A stretch of DNA of 64,000 nucleotides, from NCBI GenBank assembly GCA_021014325.1, contig JAJGQC010000661.1:124001-188000 (forward strand). The letters are read 5' to 3'. Under the pieces are notes generated by a model that was given only the letters and a program-made list of their open reading frames with translations, was not told the origin of the DNA and did not search any database. This DNA comes from Plazaster borealis (lineage: Eukaryota > Echinodermata > Asteroidea > Forcipulatida > Labidiasteridae). The position numbers were made by a program, and so were the translations under genes. Below are positions 25,201 through 37,512 of this stretch, one piece after another; position 1 is the first letter of the stretch; each line of letters opens with the position of its first letter.

Positions 25201-28200
25201 TTTGGTCGTAATTTTTTTTTGGTTTTATGGGTTGAAATGATACTTAACGGACTACTGAAGACATTTTATGTGTGCGGACTCAGTAAATAAGCCATAGTTT
25301 GAGATATCTTGAGAGTTTTAGGAGTTTGAATTTTGGGTCCAAAATCATAAAAATTCACCATGCCGGCATGGTCAAATTTTCAGATTTTGGTCAATTTTTT
25401 TTGTTGGTTTTATGGTTTGAAATGATACATAACGGACTACTGAAGACATTTTATGTGTGCGGACTCACTAAATAAGCCATAGTTTGAGATATCTTGAGAG
25501 TTTTAGGAGTTTGAATTTTGGGTCCAAAATCATAAAAATTCACCATGCCGGCATGGTCAAATTTTCAGAATTTTGTCAATTTTTTTTTTTGATTTTATGG
25601 TTTGAAATGATACATAACGGACTACTGAAGACATTTTATGTGTGCGGACTCAGTAAATAAGCCATAGTTTGAGATATCTTGAGAGTTTTAGGAGTTTGAA
25701 TTTTGGGTCCAAAATCATAAAAATTCACCATGCCGGCATGGTCAAATTTTCAGAATTTGGGTCAACATTTTTTTTTTGATTTTATGGTTTGAAATGATAC
25801 AGAACGGACTACTGAAGACATTTTATGTGTGCGGACTCAGTAAATAAGCCATAGTTTGAGATATCTTGAGAGTTTTAGGAGTTTGAATTTTGGGTCCAAA
25901 ATCATAAAAATTCACCATGCCGGCATGGTCAAATTTTCAGATTTTGGTCAAAATTTTTTTTTGATTTTATGGTTTTAAATGATACATAACGGACTACTGA
26001 AGACATTTTATGTGTGCGGACTCAGTAAATAAGCCATAGTTTGAGATATCTTGAGAGTTTTAGGAGTTTGAATTTTGGGTCCAAAATCATAAAAATTCAC
26101 CATGCCGGCATGGTCAAATTTTCAGAATTTAGTCAATATTTTTTTTGATTTTATGGTTTGAAATGATACATAACGGACTACTGAAGACATTTTATGTGTG
26201 CGGACTCAGTAAATAAGCCATAGTTTGAGATATCTTGAGAGTTTTAGGAGTTTGAATTTTGGGTCCAAAATCATAAAAATTCACCATGCCGGCATGGTCA
26301 AATTTTCAGAATTTTGGTCGAATTTTTTTTTTTTGATTTTATGGTTTGAAATGATACATAACGGACTACTGAAGACATTTTATGTGTGCGGACTCAGTAA
26401 ATAAGCCATAGTTTGAGATATCTTGAGAGTTTTAGGAGTTTGAATTTTGGGTCCAAAATCATAAAAATTCACCATGCCGGCATGGTCAAATTTTCAGAAT
26501 TTTGTCAATTTTTTTTTTTGATTTTATGGTTTGAAATGATACAGAACGGACTACTGAAGACATTTTATGTGTGCGGACTCAGTAAATAAGCCATAGTTTG
26601 AGATATCTTGAGAGTTTTAGGAGTTTGAATTTTTGGCCCAAATCATGAAAATTCACCATGCCGGCATGGTCAAATTTTCAGATTTTGGTCGAAATATTTT
26701 TTTGATTTTATGGTTTTAAATGATACATAACGGACTACTGAAGACATTTTATGTGTGCGGACTCACTAAATAAGCCATAGTTAGAGATATCTTTAGAGTT
26801 TTAGGAGTTTGAATTTTGGGTCCAAAATCATAAAAATTCACCATGCCGGCATGGTCAAATTTTCAGAATTTTGTCAATTTTTTTTTTTGATTTTATGGTT
26901 TGAAATGATACAGAACGGACTACTGAAGACATTTTATGTGTGCGGACTCACTAAATAAGCCATAGTTTGAGATATCTTGAGAGTTTTAGGAGTTTGAATT
27001 TTGGGTCCAAAATCATAAAAATTCACCATGCCGGCATGGTCAAATTTTCAGAATTTGGTCAAAATTTTATTTTTTATTTTATGGTTTGAAATGATACATA
27101 ACGGACTACTGAAGACATTTTATGTGTGCGGACTCAGTAAATAAGCCATAGTTTGAGATATCTTGAGAGTTTTAGGAGTTTGAATTTTGGGTCCAAAATC
27201 ATAAAAATTCACCATGCCGGCATGGTCAAATTTTCAGATTTTGGTCAAAAATTTTTGTTTTGATTTTATGGTTTCACATGATACAGAACGGACTGCTGAA
27301 GACATTTTACGTGTGCGAACTCAGTATATAAGCCATAGTTTGAGATATCTTGAGAGTTTTAGGAGTTTGAATTTTTGGCCCAAATCATGAAAATTCACCA
27401 TGCCGGCATGGTCAAATTTTCAGAATTTGGTTGAATATTTTTTTCTTCGATTTTATGGTTTCAAATGATACAGAACGGACTACTGAAGACATTTTATGTG
27501 TGCGGACTCAGTAAAAAAGCCTTAGTTTGAGATATCTTGAGAGTTTTAGGAGTTTGAATTTTGGGTCCCAAATCATGAAAATTCACCATGCCGGCATGGT
27601 CAAATTTTCAGATTTTGGTCTAAAACATTTATTTTGATTTTATGGTTTGAAATGATACATAACGGACTACTGAAGACATTTTATGTGTGCGGACTCAGTA
27701 AATAAGCCATAGTTTGAGATATCTTGAGAGTTTTAGGAGTTTGAATTTTGGGTCCAAAATCATAAAAATTCACCATGCCGGCATGGTCAAATTTTCAGAT
27801 TTTGGTCAAAAATTTTTTTTTGATTTTATGGTTTCAAATGATACAGAACGGACTACTGAAGACATTTTATGTGTGTGGACTCAGTAAATAAGCCATAGTT
27901 TGAGATATCTTGAGAGTTTTAGGAGTTTGAATTTTGTGTCCCAAATCATAAAAATTCACCATGCCGGCATGGTCAAATTTTCAGATTTTGGTCGAAACTT
28001 TTTTTTTGATTTTATGGTTTGAAATGATACATAACGGACTACTGAAGACATTTTATGTGTGCGGACTCAGTAAATAAGCCATAGTTTGAGATATCTTGAG
28101 AGTTTTAGGAGTTTGAATTTTGGGTCCAAAATCATAAAAATTCACCATGCCGGCATGGTCAAATTTTCAGATTTTGGTCAAAAATTTTTTTTTGATTTTA

Positions 28201-31200
28201 TGGTTTGAAATGATACAGAACGGACTACTGAAGACATTTTATGTGTGCGGACTCAGTAAATAAGCCATAGTTTGAGATATCTTGAGAGTTTTAGGAGTTT
28301 GAATTTTGGGTCCAAAATCATAAAAATTCACCATGCCGGCATGGTCAAATTTTCAGAATTTTGTCAATTTTTTTTTTGATTTTATGGTTTGAAATGATAC
28401 ATAACGGACTACTGAAGACATTTTATGTGTGCGGACTCAGTAAATAAGCCATAGTTTGAGATATCTTGAGAGTTTTAGGAGTTTGAATTTTGGGTCCAAA
28501 ATCATAAAAATTCACCATGCCGGCATGGTCAAATTTTCAGAATTTGGTCAAAATGTTTTTGGTTGATTTTATGGTTTCAAATGATACAGAACGGACTACT
28601 GAAGACATTTTATGTGTGCGGACTCAGTAAATAAGCCATAGTTTGAGATATCTTGAGAATTTTAGGAGTTTGAATTTTGGGTCCAAATCATGAAAAATCA
28701 CCGAGCCGGCCTGGTCAAAATTTCAGAAATTGGTATAAATTTTTTTTGATTTTATGGTTTGAAATGATACATAACGGACTACTGAAGACATTTTATGTGT
28801 GCGGACTCACTAAATAAGCCATAGTTAGAGATATCTTTAGAGTTTTAGGAGTTTGAATTTTGGGTCCAAAATCATAAAAATTCACCATGCCGGCATGGTC
28901 AAATTTTCAGATTTTGGTCGAATATTTTTTTTGATTTTATGGTTTGAAATGATACATAACGGACTACTGAAGACATTTTATGTGTGCGGACTCAGTAAAT
29001 AAGCCATAGTTTGAGATATCTTGAGAGTTTTAGGAGTTTGAATTTTGGGTCCAAAATCATAAAAATTCACCATGCCGGCATGGTCAAATTTTCAGATTTT
29101 GGTCAATTTTTGTTTTGAGTTTATGGTTTGAAATGATACATAACGGACTACTGAAGACATTTTATGTGTGCGGACTCAGTAAATAAGCCATAGTTTGAGA
29201 TATCTTGAGAGTTTTAGGAGTTTGAATTTTGGGTCCAAAATCATAAAAATTCACCATGCCGGCATGGTCAAATTTTCAGAATTTTGTCAATTTTTTTTTT
29301 TGATTTTATGGTTTGAAATGATACAGAACGGACTACTGAAGACATTTTATGTGTGCGGACTCAGTAAATAAGCCATAGTTTGAGATATCTTGAGAGTTTT
29401 AGGAGTTTGAATTTTTGGGTCCAAAATCATAAAAATTCACCATGCCGGCATGGTCAAATTTTCAGAATTTGGTCAATTTTTTTTTGATTTTATGGTTTGA
29501 AATGATACAGAACGGACTACTGAAGACATTTTATGTGTGCGGACTCAGTAAATAAGCCATAGTTTGAGATATCTTGAGAGTTTTAGGAGTTTGAAGTTTG
29601 AGTCTAAAATCATAAAAATTCACCATGCCGGCATGGTCAAATTTTCAGAATTTGGTCGAATTTTTTTTTTTGATTTTATGGTTTGAAATGATACATAACG
29701 GACTACTGAAGACATTTTATGTGTGCGGACTCAGTAAATAAGCCATAGTTTGAGATATCTTGAGAGTTTTAGGAGTTTGAATTTTGGGTCCAAAATCATA
29801 AAAATTCACCATGCCGGCATGGTCAAATTTTCAGATTTTGGTCAAAAATTGTTTTTTTGATTTTATGGTTTCAAATGATACAGAACGGACTACTGAAGAC
29901 ATTTTATGTGTGCGGACTCAGTAAATAAGCCATAGTTTGAGATATCTTGAGAGTTTTAGGAGTTTGAATTTTTGGCCCAAATCATGAAAATTCACCATGC
30001 CGGCATGGTCAAATTTTCAGAATTTGGTTGAATATTTTTTTTGATTTTATGGTTTGAAATGATACAGAACGGACTACTGAAGACATTTTATGTGTGCGGA
30101 CTCAGTAAATAAGCCATAGTTTGAGATATCTTGAGAGTTTTAGGAGTTTGAATTTTGGGTCCAAAATCATTAAAATTCACCATGCCGGCATGGTCAAATT
30201 TTCAGATTTTGGTCTAAATTTTTTTTTTGATTTTATGGTTTGAAATGATACACAATGGACTACTGAAGACATTTTATGTGTGCGGACTCACTAAATAAGC
30301 CATAGTTAGAGATATCTTTAGAGTTTTAGGAGTTTGAATTTTGGGTCCAAAATCATAAAAATTCACTATGCCGACATGGTCAAACTTTCAGATTTTGGTC
30401 AAAAATTTTCTTTTTTGATTTTATGGTTTCAAATGATACAAAACGGACTACTGAAGACATTTTATGTGTGCGGACTCAGTAAATAAGCCATAGTTTGAGA
30501 TATCTTGAGAGTTTTAGGAGTTTGAATTTTGGGTCCAAATCATGAAAATTCACCTAGCCGGCATGGTCAAATTTTCAGAATTTGGTTGAATATTTTTTTT
30601 GATTTTATGGTTTTAAATGATACATAACGGACTACTGAAGACATTTTATGTGTGCGGACTCAGTAAATAAGCCATAGTTTGAGATATCTTGAGAGTTTTA
30701 GGAGTTTGAAGTTTGAGTCTAAAATCATAAAAATTCACCATGCCGGCATGGTCAAATGTTCAGATTTTGGTTGAATATTTTTTTGATTTTATGGTTTGAA
30801 ATGATACATAACGGACTACTGAAGACATTTTATGTGTGCGGACTCACTAAATAAGCCATAGTTTGAGATATCTTGAGAGTTTTAGGAGTTTGAATTTTGG
30901 GTCCAAAATCATAAAAATTCACCATGCCGGCATGGTCAAATTTTCAGAATTTTGTCAATTTTTTTTTGATTTTATGGTTTGAAATGATACAGAACGGACT
31001 ACTGAAGACATTTTATGTGTGCGGACTCAGTAAATAAGCCATAGTTTGAGATATCTTTAGAGTTTTAGGAGTTTGAATTTTGGGTCCAAAATCATAAAAA
31101 TTCACCATGCCGGCATGGTCAAATTTTCAGATTTTGGTCAAGTTGTTTTTGTTTTTATATGGTTTCATATGATACAGAACGGACTACTGAAGACATTTTA

Positions 31201-32154
31201 TGTGTGCGGACTCAGTAAATAAGCCATAGTTTGAGATATCTTGAGAGTTTTAGGAGTTTGAATTTTGGGTCCAAATCATGAAAATTCACCTAGCCGGCAT
31301 GGTCAAATTTTCAGATTTTGGTCGAAATATTTTTTTTGATTTGATGGTTTTAAATGATACATAACGGACTACTGAAGACATTTTATGTGTGCGGACTCAC
31401 TAAATAAGCCATAGTTAGAGATATCTTTAGAGTTTTAGGAGTTTGAATTTTGGGTCCAAAATCATAAAAATTCACCATGCCGGCATGGTCAAATTTTCAG
31501 ATTTTGGGTCAAAATTTTTTTTTTGATTTTATGGTTTGAAATGATACATAACGGACTACTGAAGACATTTTATGTGTGCGGACTCACTAAATAAGCCATA
31601 GTTTGAGATATCTTGAGAGTTTTAGGAGTTTGAATTTTGGGTCCAAAATCATAAAAATTCACCATGCCGGCATGGTCAAATTTTCAGAATTTTGTCAATT
31701 TTTTGTTTTGATTTTATGGTTTGAAATGATACATAACGGACTACTGAAGACATTTTATGTGTGCAAAATCCAAAAAATCATTTTGGGTCCAAAATCATAA
31801 AAATTCACCATGCCGGCATGGTCAAATTTTCAGAATTTTGTCAATTTTTTTTTTTGATTTTATGGTTTGAAATGATACAGAACGGACTACTGAAGACATT
31901 TTATGTGTGCGGACTCAGTAAATAAGCTATAGTTTGAGATATCTTGAGAGTTTTAGGAGTTTGAATTTTTGGCCCAAATCATGAAAATTCACCTAGCCGG
32001 CATGGTCAAATTTTCAGATTTTGGTCAAAATATTTTTTTTGATTTGATGGTTTTAAATTATACGTAACGGACTACTGAAGACATTTTATGTGTGCGGACT
32101 CACTAAATAAGCCATAGTTAGAGATATCTTTAGAGTTTTAGGAGTTTGAATTTT

Positions 32155-33780
32155 GGGTCCAAAATCATAAAAATTCACCATGCCGGCATGGTCAAATTTT
32201 CAGAATTTTGTCAATTTTTTTTTTTGATTTTATGGTTTGAAATGATACAGAACGGACTACTGAAGACAATTTATGTGTGCGGACTCACTAAATAAGCCAT
32301 AGTTAGAGATATCTTTAGAGTTTTAGGAGTTTGATTGTTGGGTCCAAAATCATAAAAATTCACCATGCCCACATGGTCAAACTTTCAGATTTTGGTCAAA
32401 AATTTTTGTTTTGATTTTATGGTTTCACATGATACAGAACGGACTGCTGAAGACATTTTACGTGTGCGAACTCAGTATATAAGCCATAGTTTGAGATATC
32501 TTGAGAGTTTTAGGAGTTTGAATTTTTGGCCCAAATCATGAAAATTCACCATGCCGGCATGGTCAAATTTTCAGAATTTGGTTGAATATTTTTTTTTTCT
32601 TGAGAGTTTTAGGAGTTTGAAGTTTGAGTCTAAAATCATAAAAATTCACCATGCCGGCATGGTCAAATGTTCAGAATTTGGTTGAATATTTTTTTTGATT
32701 TTATGGTTTGAAATGATACATAACGGACTACTGAAGACATTTTATGTGTGCGGACTCAGTAAATAAGCCATAGTTTGAGATATCTTGAGAGTTTTAGGAG
32801 TTTGAATTTTTGTCCCAAATCATGAAAATTCACCATGCCGGCATGGTCAAATTTTCAGATTTTGGTCTAAATTTGTTTTTTGATTTTATGGTTTGAAATG
32901 ATACACAATGGACTACTGAAGACATTTTATGTGTGCGGACTCACTAAATAAGCCATAGTTAGAGATATCTTTAGAGTTTTAGGAGTTTGAATTTTGGGTC
33001 CAAAATCATAAAAATTCACTATGCCGACATGGTCAAACTTTCAGATTTTGGTCAAAAATTTCCTTTTTGATTTTATGGTTTCAAATGATACAAAACGGAC
33101 CGCTGAAGACATTTTATGTGTGCGGACTCAGTAAATAAGCCATAGTTTGAGATATCTTGAGAGTTTTAGGAGTTTGAATTTTGGGTCCAAATCATGAAAA
33201 TTCACCTAGCCGGCATGGTCAAATTTTCAGATTTTGGTCGAAATATTTTTTGTGATTTGATGGTTTTAAATGATACATAACGGACTACTGAAGACATTTT
33301 ATGTGTGCGGACTCACTAAATAAGCCATAGTTAGAGATATCTTTAGAGTTTTAGGAGTTTGAATTTTGGGTCCAAAATCATAAAAATTCACCATGCCGGC
33401 ATGGTGAAATTTTCAGAATTTTGTCAATTTTCTTTTTTTGATTTTATGGTTTGAAATGATACAGAACGGACTACTGAAGACAATTTATGTGTGCGGACTC
33501 ACTAAATAAGCCATAGTTAGAGATATCTTTAGAGTTTTAGGAGTTTGATTGTTGGGTCCAAAATCATAAAAATTCACCATGCCCGCATGGTCAAACTTTC
33601 AGATTTTGGTCAAAAATTTTTGTTTTGATTTTATGGTTTCACATGATACAGAACGGACTGCTGAAGACATTTTACGTGTGCGAACTCAGTTTTGTTTTGA
33701 TTTTATGGTTTCACTTGATACAGAACGGACTACTAAAGAGATTTTTTGTGTGGGGACTCAGTAAATAAGCCATAGTGTGA
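32155..33780. repeat. Second higher-order block near the right edge of the satellite
   Basis: The same marker monomer as in the 14-19 kb block recurs with TTGGGTCC at 32339 and 33552, embedded in the same order of neighbouring variants. The 1213-bp spacing is shorter than an integral number of monomers because one monomer is truncated at about 32593. It sits some 18 kb from the related left block, implying a long-range exchange or duplication within the array. Confidence 0.75.
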
Positions 33781-35026
33781 GATATCTTGAGAGTTTTAGG
33801 AGTTTGAATTTTTGGCCCAAATCATAAAAATTCACCATGCCGGCATGGTCAAATTTTCAGAATTTGGTCGAATATGTTTTTTGATTTTATGGTTTGAAAT
33901 GATACAGAACAGACTACTGAAGACATTTTATGTGTGCGGACTCAGTAAATAAGCCATAGTTTGAGATATCTTGAGAGTTTTAGGAGTTTGAATTTTTGGC
34001 CCAAATCATGAAAATTCACCATGCTGGCATGGTCAAATTTTCAGAATTTGGTCGAATTTTTTTTTTGATTTTATGGTTTGAAATGATACATAACGGACTA
34101 CTGAAGACATTTTATGTGTGCGGACTCAGTAAATAAGCCATAGTTTGAGATATATTGAGAGTTTTAGGAGTTTTAATTTTGGGTCCAAAATCATAAAAAT
34201 TCACCATGTCGGCATGGTCAATCTTTCAGATTTTGGTCAAAAATTTTTTGTTTTGATTTTATGGTTTCACTTGATACAGAACGGACTACTAAAGAGATTT
34301 TTTGTGTGGGGACTCAGTAAATAAGCCATAGTTTGAGATATCTTGAGAGTTTTAGGAGTTTGAAGTTTGAGTCTAAAATCATAAAAATTCACCATGCCGG
34401 CATGGTCAAATTTTCAGAATTTGGTCGAATTTTTTTTTGATTTTATGGTTTGAAATGATACATAACGGACTACTGAAAACATTTTATGTGTGCGGACTCA
34501 GTAAATAAGCCATAGTTTGAGATATCTTGAGAGTTTTAGGAGTTTGAATTTTGGGTCCAAAATCATAAAAATTCACCATGCCGGCATGGTCAAATTTTCA
34601 GATTTTGGTCAAAAAGTTGTTTTGTTTTGATTTTATGGTTTCACATGATACAGAACGGACTGCTGAAGACATTTTATGTGTGCGAACTCGGTATATAAGC
34701 CATAGTTTGAGATATCTTGAGAGTTTTAGGAGTTTGAATTTTTGGCCCAAATCATGAAAATTCACCATGCCGGCATGGTCAAATTTTCAGAATTTGGTCG
34801 AATTTTTTTTTTGATTTTATGGTTTTAAATGATACATAATGGACTACTGAAGACATTTTATGTGTGCGGACTCAGTAAATAAGTCATAGTTTGAGATATC
34901 TTGAGAGTTTTAGCAGTTTGAATTTTGGGCCAAAATCATAAAAATTCACCATGCCGGCATGGTCAAATTTTCAGATTTTGGTCGAAATTTTGGTTTTAAT
35001 TTTATGGTTTCAAATGAAAGCGACGT

Positions 35027-35332
35027 CCCCATTGGTTTTGTACACGAAAACGAAGCAAGGACGTCCTCGCTCTGTCAAACACCCGGATCCCTTTTGTTAA
35101 AGTCCTCGGTTTGAATGGATAGACATGCTCACACACACACATTTTTGTGAATCCCGTAAAGCAAGGACTTTTCTTTGTTCCTTCATTGTTAGGACTTAGT
35201 ATTTTTTAAAGACTTCCCCATGGTTTTGTAAACGAAAGCGAAGCGAGGACGTCCTCGCTCTATCAAACACCCGTATCCTTTTTGTTAAAGTCCTCGGTTT
35301 CAACGGGTAGATAGGCTCGCACACACACGCAA
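35027..35332. repeat. Two-copy tandem duplication flanking the satellite
   Basis: Blocks AGGACGTCCTCGCTCT, TCAAACACCCG and TTTGTTAAAGTCCTCGGTTT followed by CACACACAC occur at about 35027-35150 and again at about 35214-35332. The satellite stops inside a monomer (GGTTTCAAATGA) immediately before the first copy. Confidence 0.8.
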
Positions 35333-35339
35333 TTTTTCC

Positions 35340-36247
35340 TCACAAATTCTGCCGAATGTCCACATAGTCTGCACACCAGTCTATGAAGGTATCATATATG
35401 GAGTGATTGACTGACGGGCTAGCCCTGTGTGTTAATTTTTCGACTAAAACCCAAACTTCAAACTGTTAACGACCTTTCTTGCATGTTACTCATCTCATGG
35501 TACATCTCATGCAGAAATAATTCTAAAGACTTCTTTTCCGACTGACACCTTTCAACCTCATTTCTTACATTTGAATCACTTTTTTTCAAATTTGCTGGTA
35601 ATTTTTTAAAAGTGTTCTCAATTTTGTTATTTCTGCCATAATTTTACTCTTCATTTAGCAAACAGATAATTTAGTGTAGCACAATGCATTATGCTTTTCA
35701 TTTAACTAGAATCTGTTATCTTAAAAAAATAAAAAAAATCACTTATTCAAAATTATTCCTTATGTAAGAGGCACTATGCCTGTATGCATTTATATTGTGT
35801 GGCAATAGCATTGGAAAATCAGTTAGTTATGTGCATAGTTTCTCCACCATTCAAAACATGACAGCTGTGTGGTTAAAGCTGTTAAGTCAGACATGGCCCA
35901 AGTCTTCTATTCTTGTGACTACATGTTGTTTTGAGCATTACATATGTGATGTGGACAGTTTGATAGATTCAGTTTGCCGTGTGTCAGATTGCTGTATTTG
36001 TGTGGAGTATGTAGAAAGCCAACTTTGAAAAAGTTGTTGAAGCACACGCAATTTCTCAGCAACGTAGAGGTTTGCACGGCATTTATATAAAAAAAAGCAA
36101 CGTGAGGTGAACTGTTTCCACCTGAAACTCTGTTATGAACCGCTAAATGAATAAATTGTTTTAAAGCCTTGTCCAAATAAGCCATTGCGAGTTTGATTTG
36201 AATGACATTTGGTGCAATGACTTGCTTAGCCACCAGTTACTGCATAA
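35340..36247. other. No recognisable feature
   Basis: AT-rich sequence between the satellite flank and the next MITE. Small open frames on both strands (35795-36028 plus, 35919-36233 minus) overlap each other and show no domain or splice context. I looked for RPTOR HEAT-repeat exons here and saw none. Confidence 0.4.
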
Positions 36248-36468
36248 AATTTGAATTCCTCTGACTTTAGAGACAGCTGCTTTGTCAAATGGTTTGGGGC
36301 AAGCCTATGTATAGCAACCTCCAGATGAGCAAACCCTGGTAACATTGTGCAATACACATTCATTCAAAATTGTGTATGGGTGTTCGCCATCTCTTATGTA
36401 ACTATGCAAAAGCTTGCCCTGAATCATGTGACATAGCAACTGTCTCGATAGTCTAAAGAATTCAAATT
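36248..36468. mobile_element. MITE with AATTTGAATTC ends (GACAGTTGCTATGTCA family), intact copy
   Basis: The left arm AATTTGAATTCCTCTGACTT, AGAGACAGCTGCTTTGTCA, GGGGCAAGC mirrors the right arm GCTTGCCC, TGACATAGCAACTGTCT, TCTAAAGAATTCAAATT. It is about 220 bp long with no coding capacity. The second copy, at 42935-43461, is split by a LINE insertion. Confidence 0.8.
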
Positions 36469-37127
36469 GAAGTGGTAACGTGTGACTAAGCAAGTACCAG
36501 ACATTATTCCATGGCTTATTGGCAGCTCTGGCTGTCGCTGTTGGGCCGCTGTCGCTGTTGGGCATGCTATGCTTCAATGCATGTTAACATGGTGTTCAAA
36601 CCACAGCTGCTGATTTGAACACTGCCGAAGCATACATAATTTATGCTTCAGCAGCAGATTTTTGTTTGCATCCTCCTCATGTCTGTGAGTCTGTTTCACA
36701 AGCCTGGCTTCTACACCGGCTCTGGCTGAGGCTTTGGCAGCCATTTTGGCGCCCAATGCCAGAAGAGCATGTGGCTTTTTAATGGTTAGCAGATCCTTAG
36801 CCAAAGCCGTTGCATGGCAAGCTTTCATTGAAACGAAGTAATGTTCCATGTTTCAAATGCAAATAAAAAATAAACAAAGCCATTAAGATAAGTACAGCAC
36901 CAGTCTTTTTTAGAAGTGTTTGATTTTTTTACCATGAAAGCCTAAAAAGATGGCATTATACTCACAAAGAGTGTTTTCAAGAAAATCAATAGCAAATCAA
37001 ACGGGTAAAAAATTTACCATTTCCTGGCACATGTATTGTTCTTTTCAAAGAAACATGAAATGATGTGAGATTGCTGAGCACATGAACTTAAATATATTTT
37101 TAAAACAAACAAAAAACATCTTTTGAA
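36469..37127. other. Unassigned; one minus-strand open frame
   Basis: A 91-codon minus frame (36574-36849) is rich in Ala, Lys and His and has more balanced composition than its surroundings, but no domain, start context or neighbouring exons identify it. It may be a fragment of a mobile-element protein. The rest of the interval is AT-rich and featureless. Confidence 0.3.
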
Positions 37128-37345
37128 ATGGTTCTCAAATTTCAAGTCAAGTGTCTAGATCACCCGGCAACAGCAGCTCCGGTTCCTTTGGGGTCTAACG
37201 GCTTCACATCATCTGGAAGTGGGGACGCCTTCTCAGTCAACGGCCCGGTGCTGTTTGTTAGAGGGCGCACCAGCGGGGCCACAGGGAGTAGCCAGAGCAA
37301 CCTACTGAAGTCCAGCTACAGCAACGTGTACGGATGTTTTTGGAT
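37128..37345 (+). CDS. RPTOR: Candidate Ser/Gly-rich RPTOR exon with an apparent frame break
   Basis: This GC-richer island just upstream of the first secure RPTOR exon reads SRSPGNSSSGSFG in one frame up to a GGGG run at about 37190. It then continues in the next frame as SNGFTSSGSGDAFSVNG up to SSYSNVYG. One extra G would explain the switch. As I recall, human Raptor has an SPGN-containing serine-rich stretch upstream of its AMPK-site region, so a RPTOR origin is plausible. No clean splice donor follows, and the HEAT-repeat residues that should precede the next exon are not found before 37513. It could be a real exon with an assembly error, a decayed exon, or unrelated sequence. Confidence 0.3.
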
Positions 37346-37512
37346 GTTTGGCCGAAGCGCACTGAATTGATACAAGGTCTTCAGAATGTTTTCTACTTGG
37401 TGTTTTTCTTGGTTTTAAAAGCCCTACTGTGCAATTTGGAGCATTCTACATGGTTTTTTTTTACATGTGTTTTGTGAAACGTCGCTTTTGTTCTATAATT
37501 ATTTACTATTAG

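Larger units (their letters stand above)
9570..35018. repeat. Satellite DNA array, ~185-bp monomer, about 137 tandem copies
   Basis: Head-to-tail monomers of about 184-187 bp run unbroken for 25.4 kb. Landmarks in order: TTCACCATGCCGGCATGGTC with the perfect 14-bp palindrome CCATGCCGGCATGG; CAGATTTTGGTC or CAGAATTTGGTC; a T tract of variable length; GATTTTATGGTTTGAAATGA; ACGGACTACTGAAGACATTT; GTGCGGACTCAGTAAATAAG; CCATAGTTTGAGATATCTTG; AGAGTTTTAGGAGTTTGAAT; TTTGGGTCCAAAATCATAAA. Example palindrome starts are 15518, 15702 and 15889. All copies keep one orientation. The core (about 20-31 kb) is highly uniform, while the left edge carries more substitutions, as expected from unequal exchange. 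The monomer is AT-rich and near nucleosome-repeat length. Open frames of 60-100 codons within it are periodic artefacts. Centromeric or heterochromatic identity is possible but not shown. Confidence 0.97.

Noticed and set aside
11249..33764. Open frames of 60-100 codons in the satellite (for example 14378-14641, 15704-15937, 17189-17491)
   Set aside because: They recur at monomer multiples, are broken in most copies, differ by T-tract length and have no initiation or splice context; they are products of the repeat.
9570..35018. Regular spacing suggesting a CRISPR array
   Set aside because: The whole ~185-bp unit is repeated; there are no unique spacers between short repeats, and the DNA is eukaryotic.
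9570..35018. CCATGCCGGCATGG as a CENP-B box
   Set aside because: It does not match the CENP-B box core (NTTCGNNNNANNCGGGN); only the general idea of a protein-binding dyad is retained.
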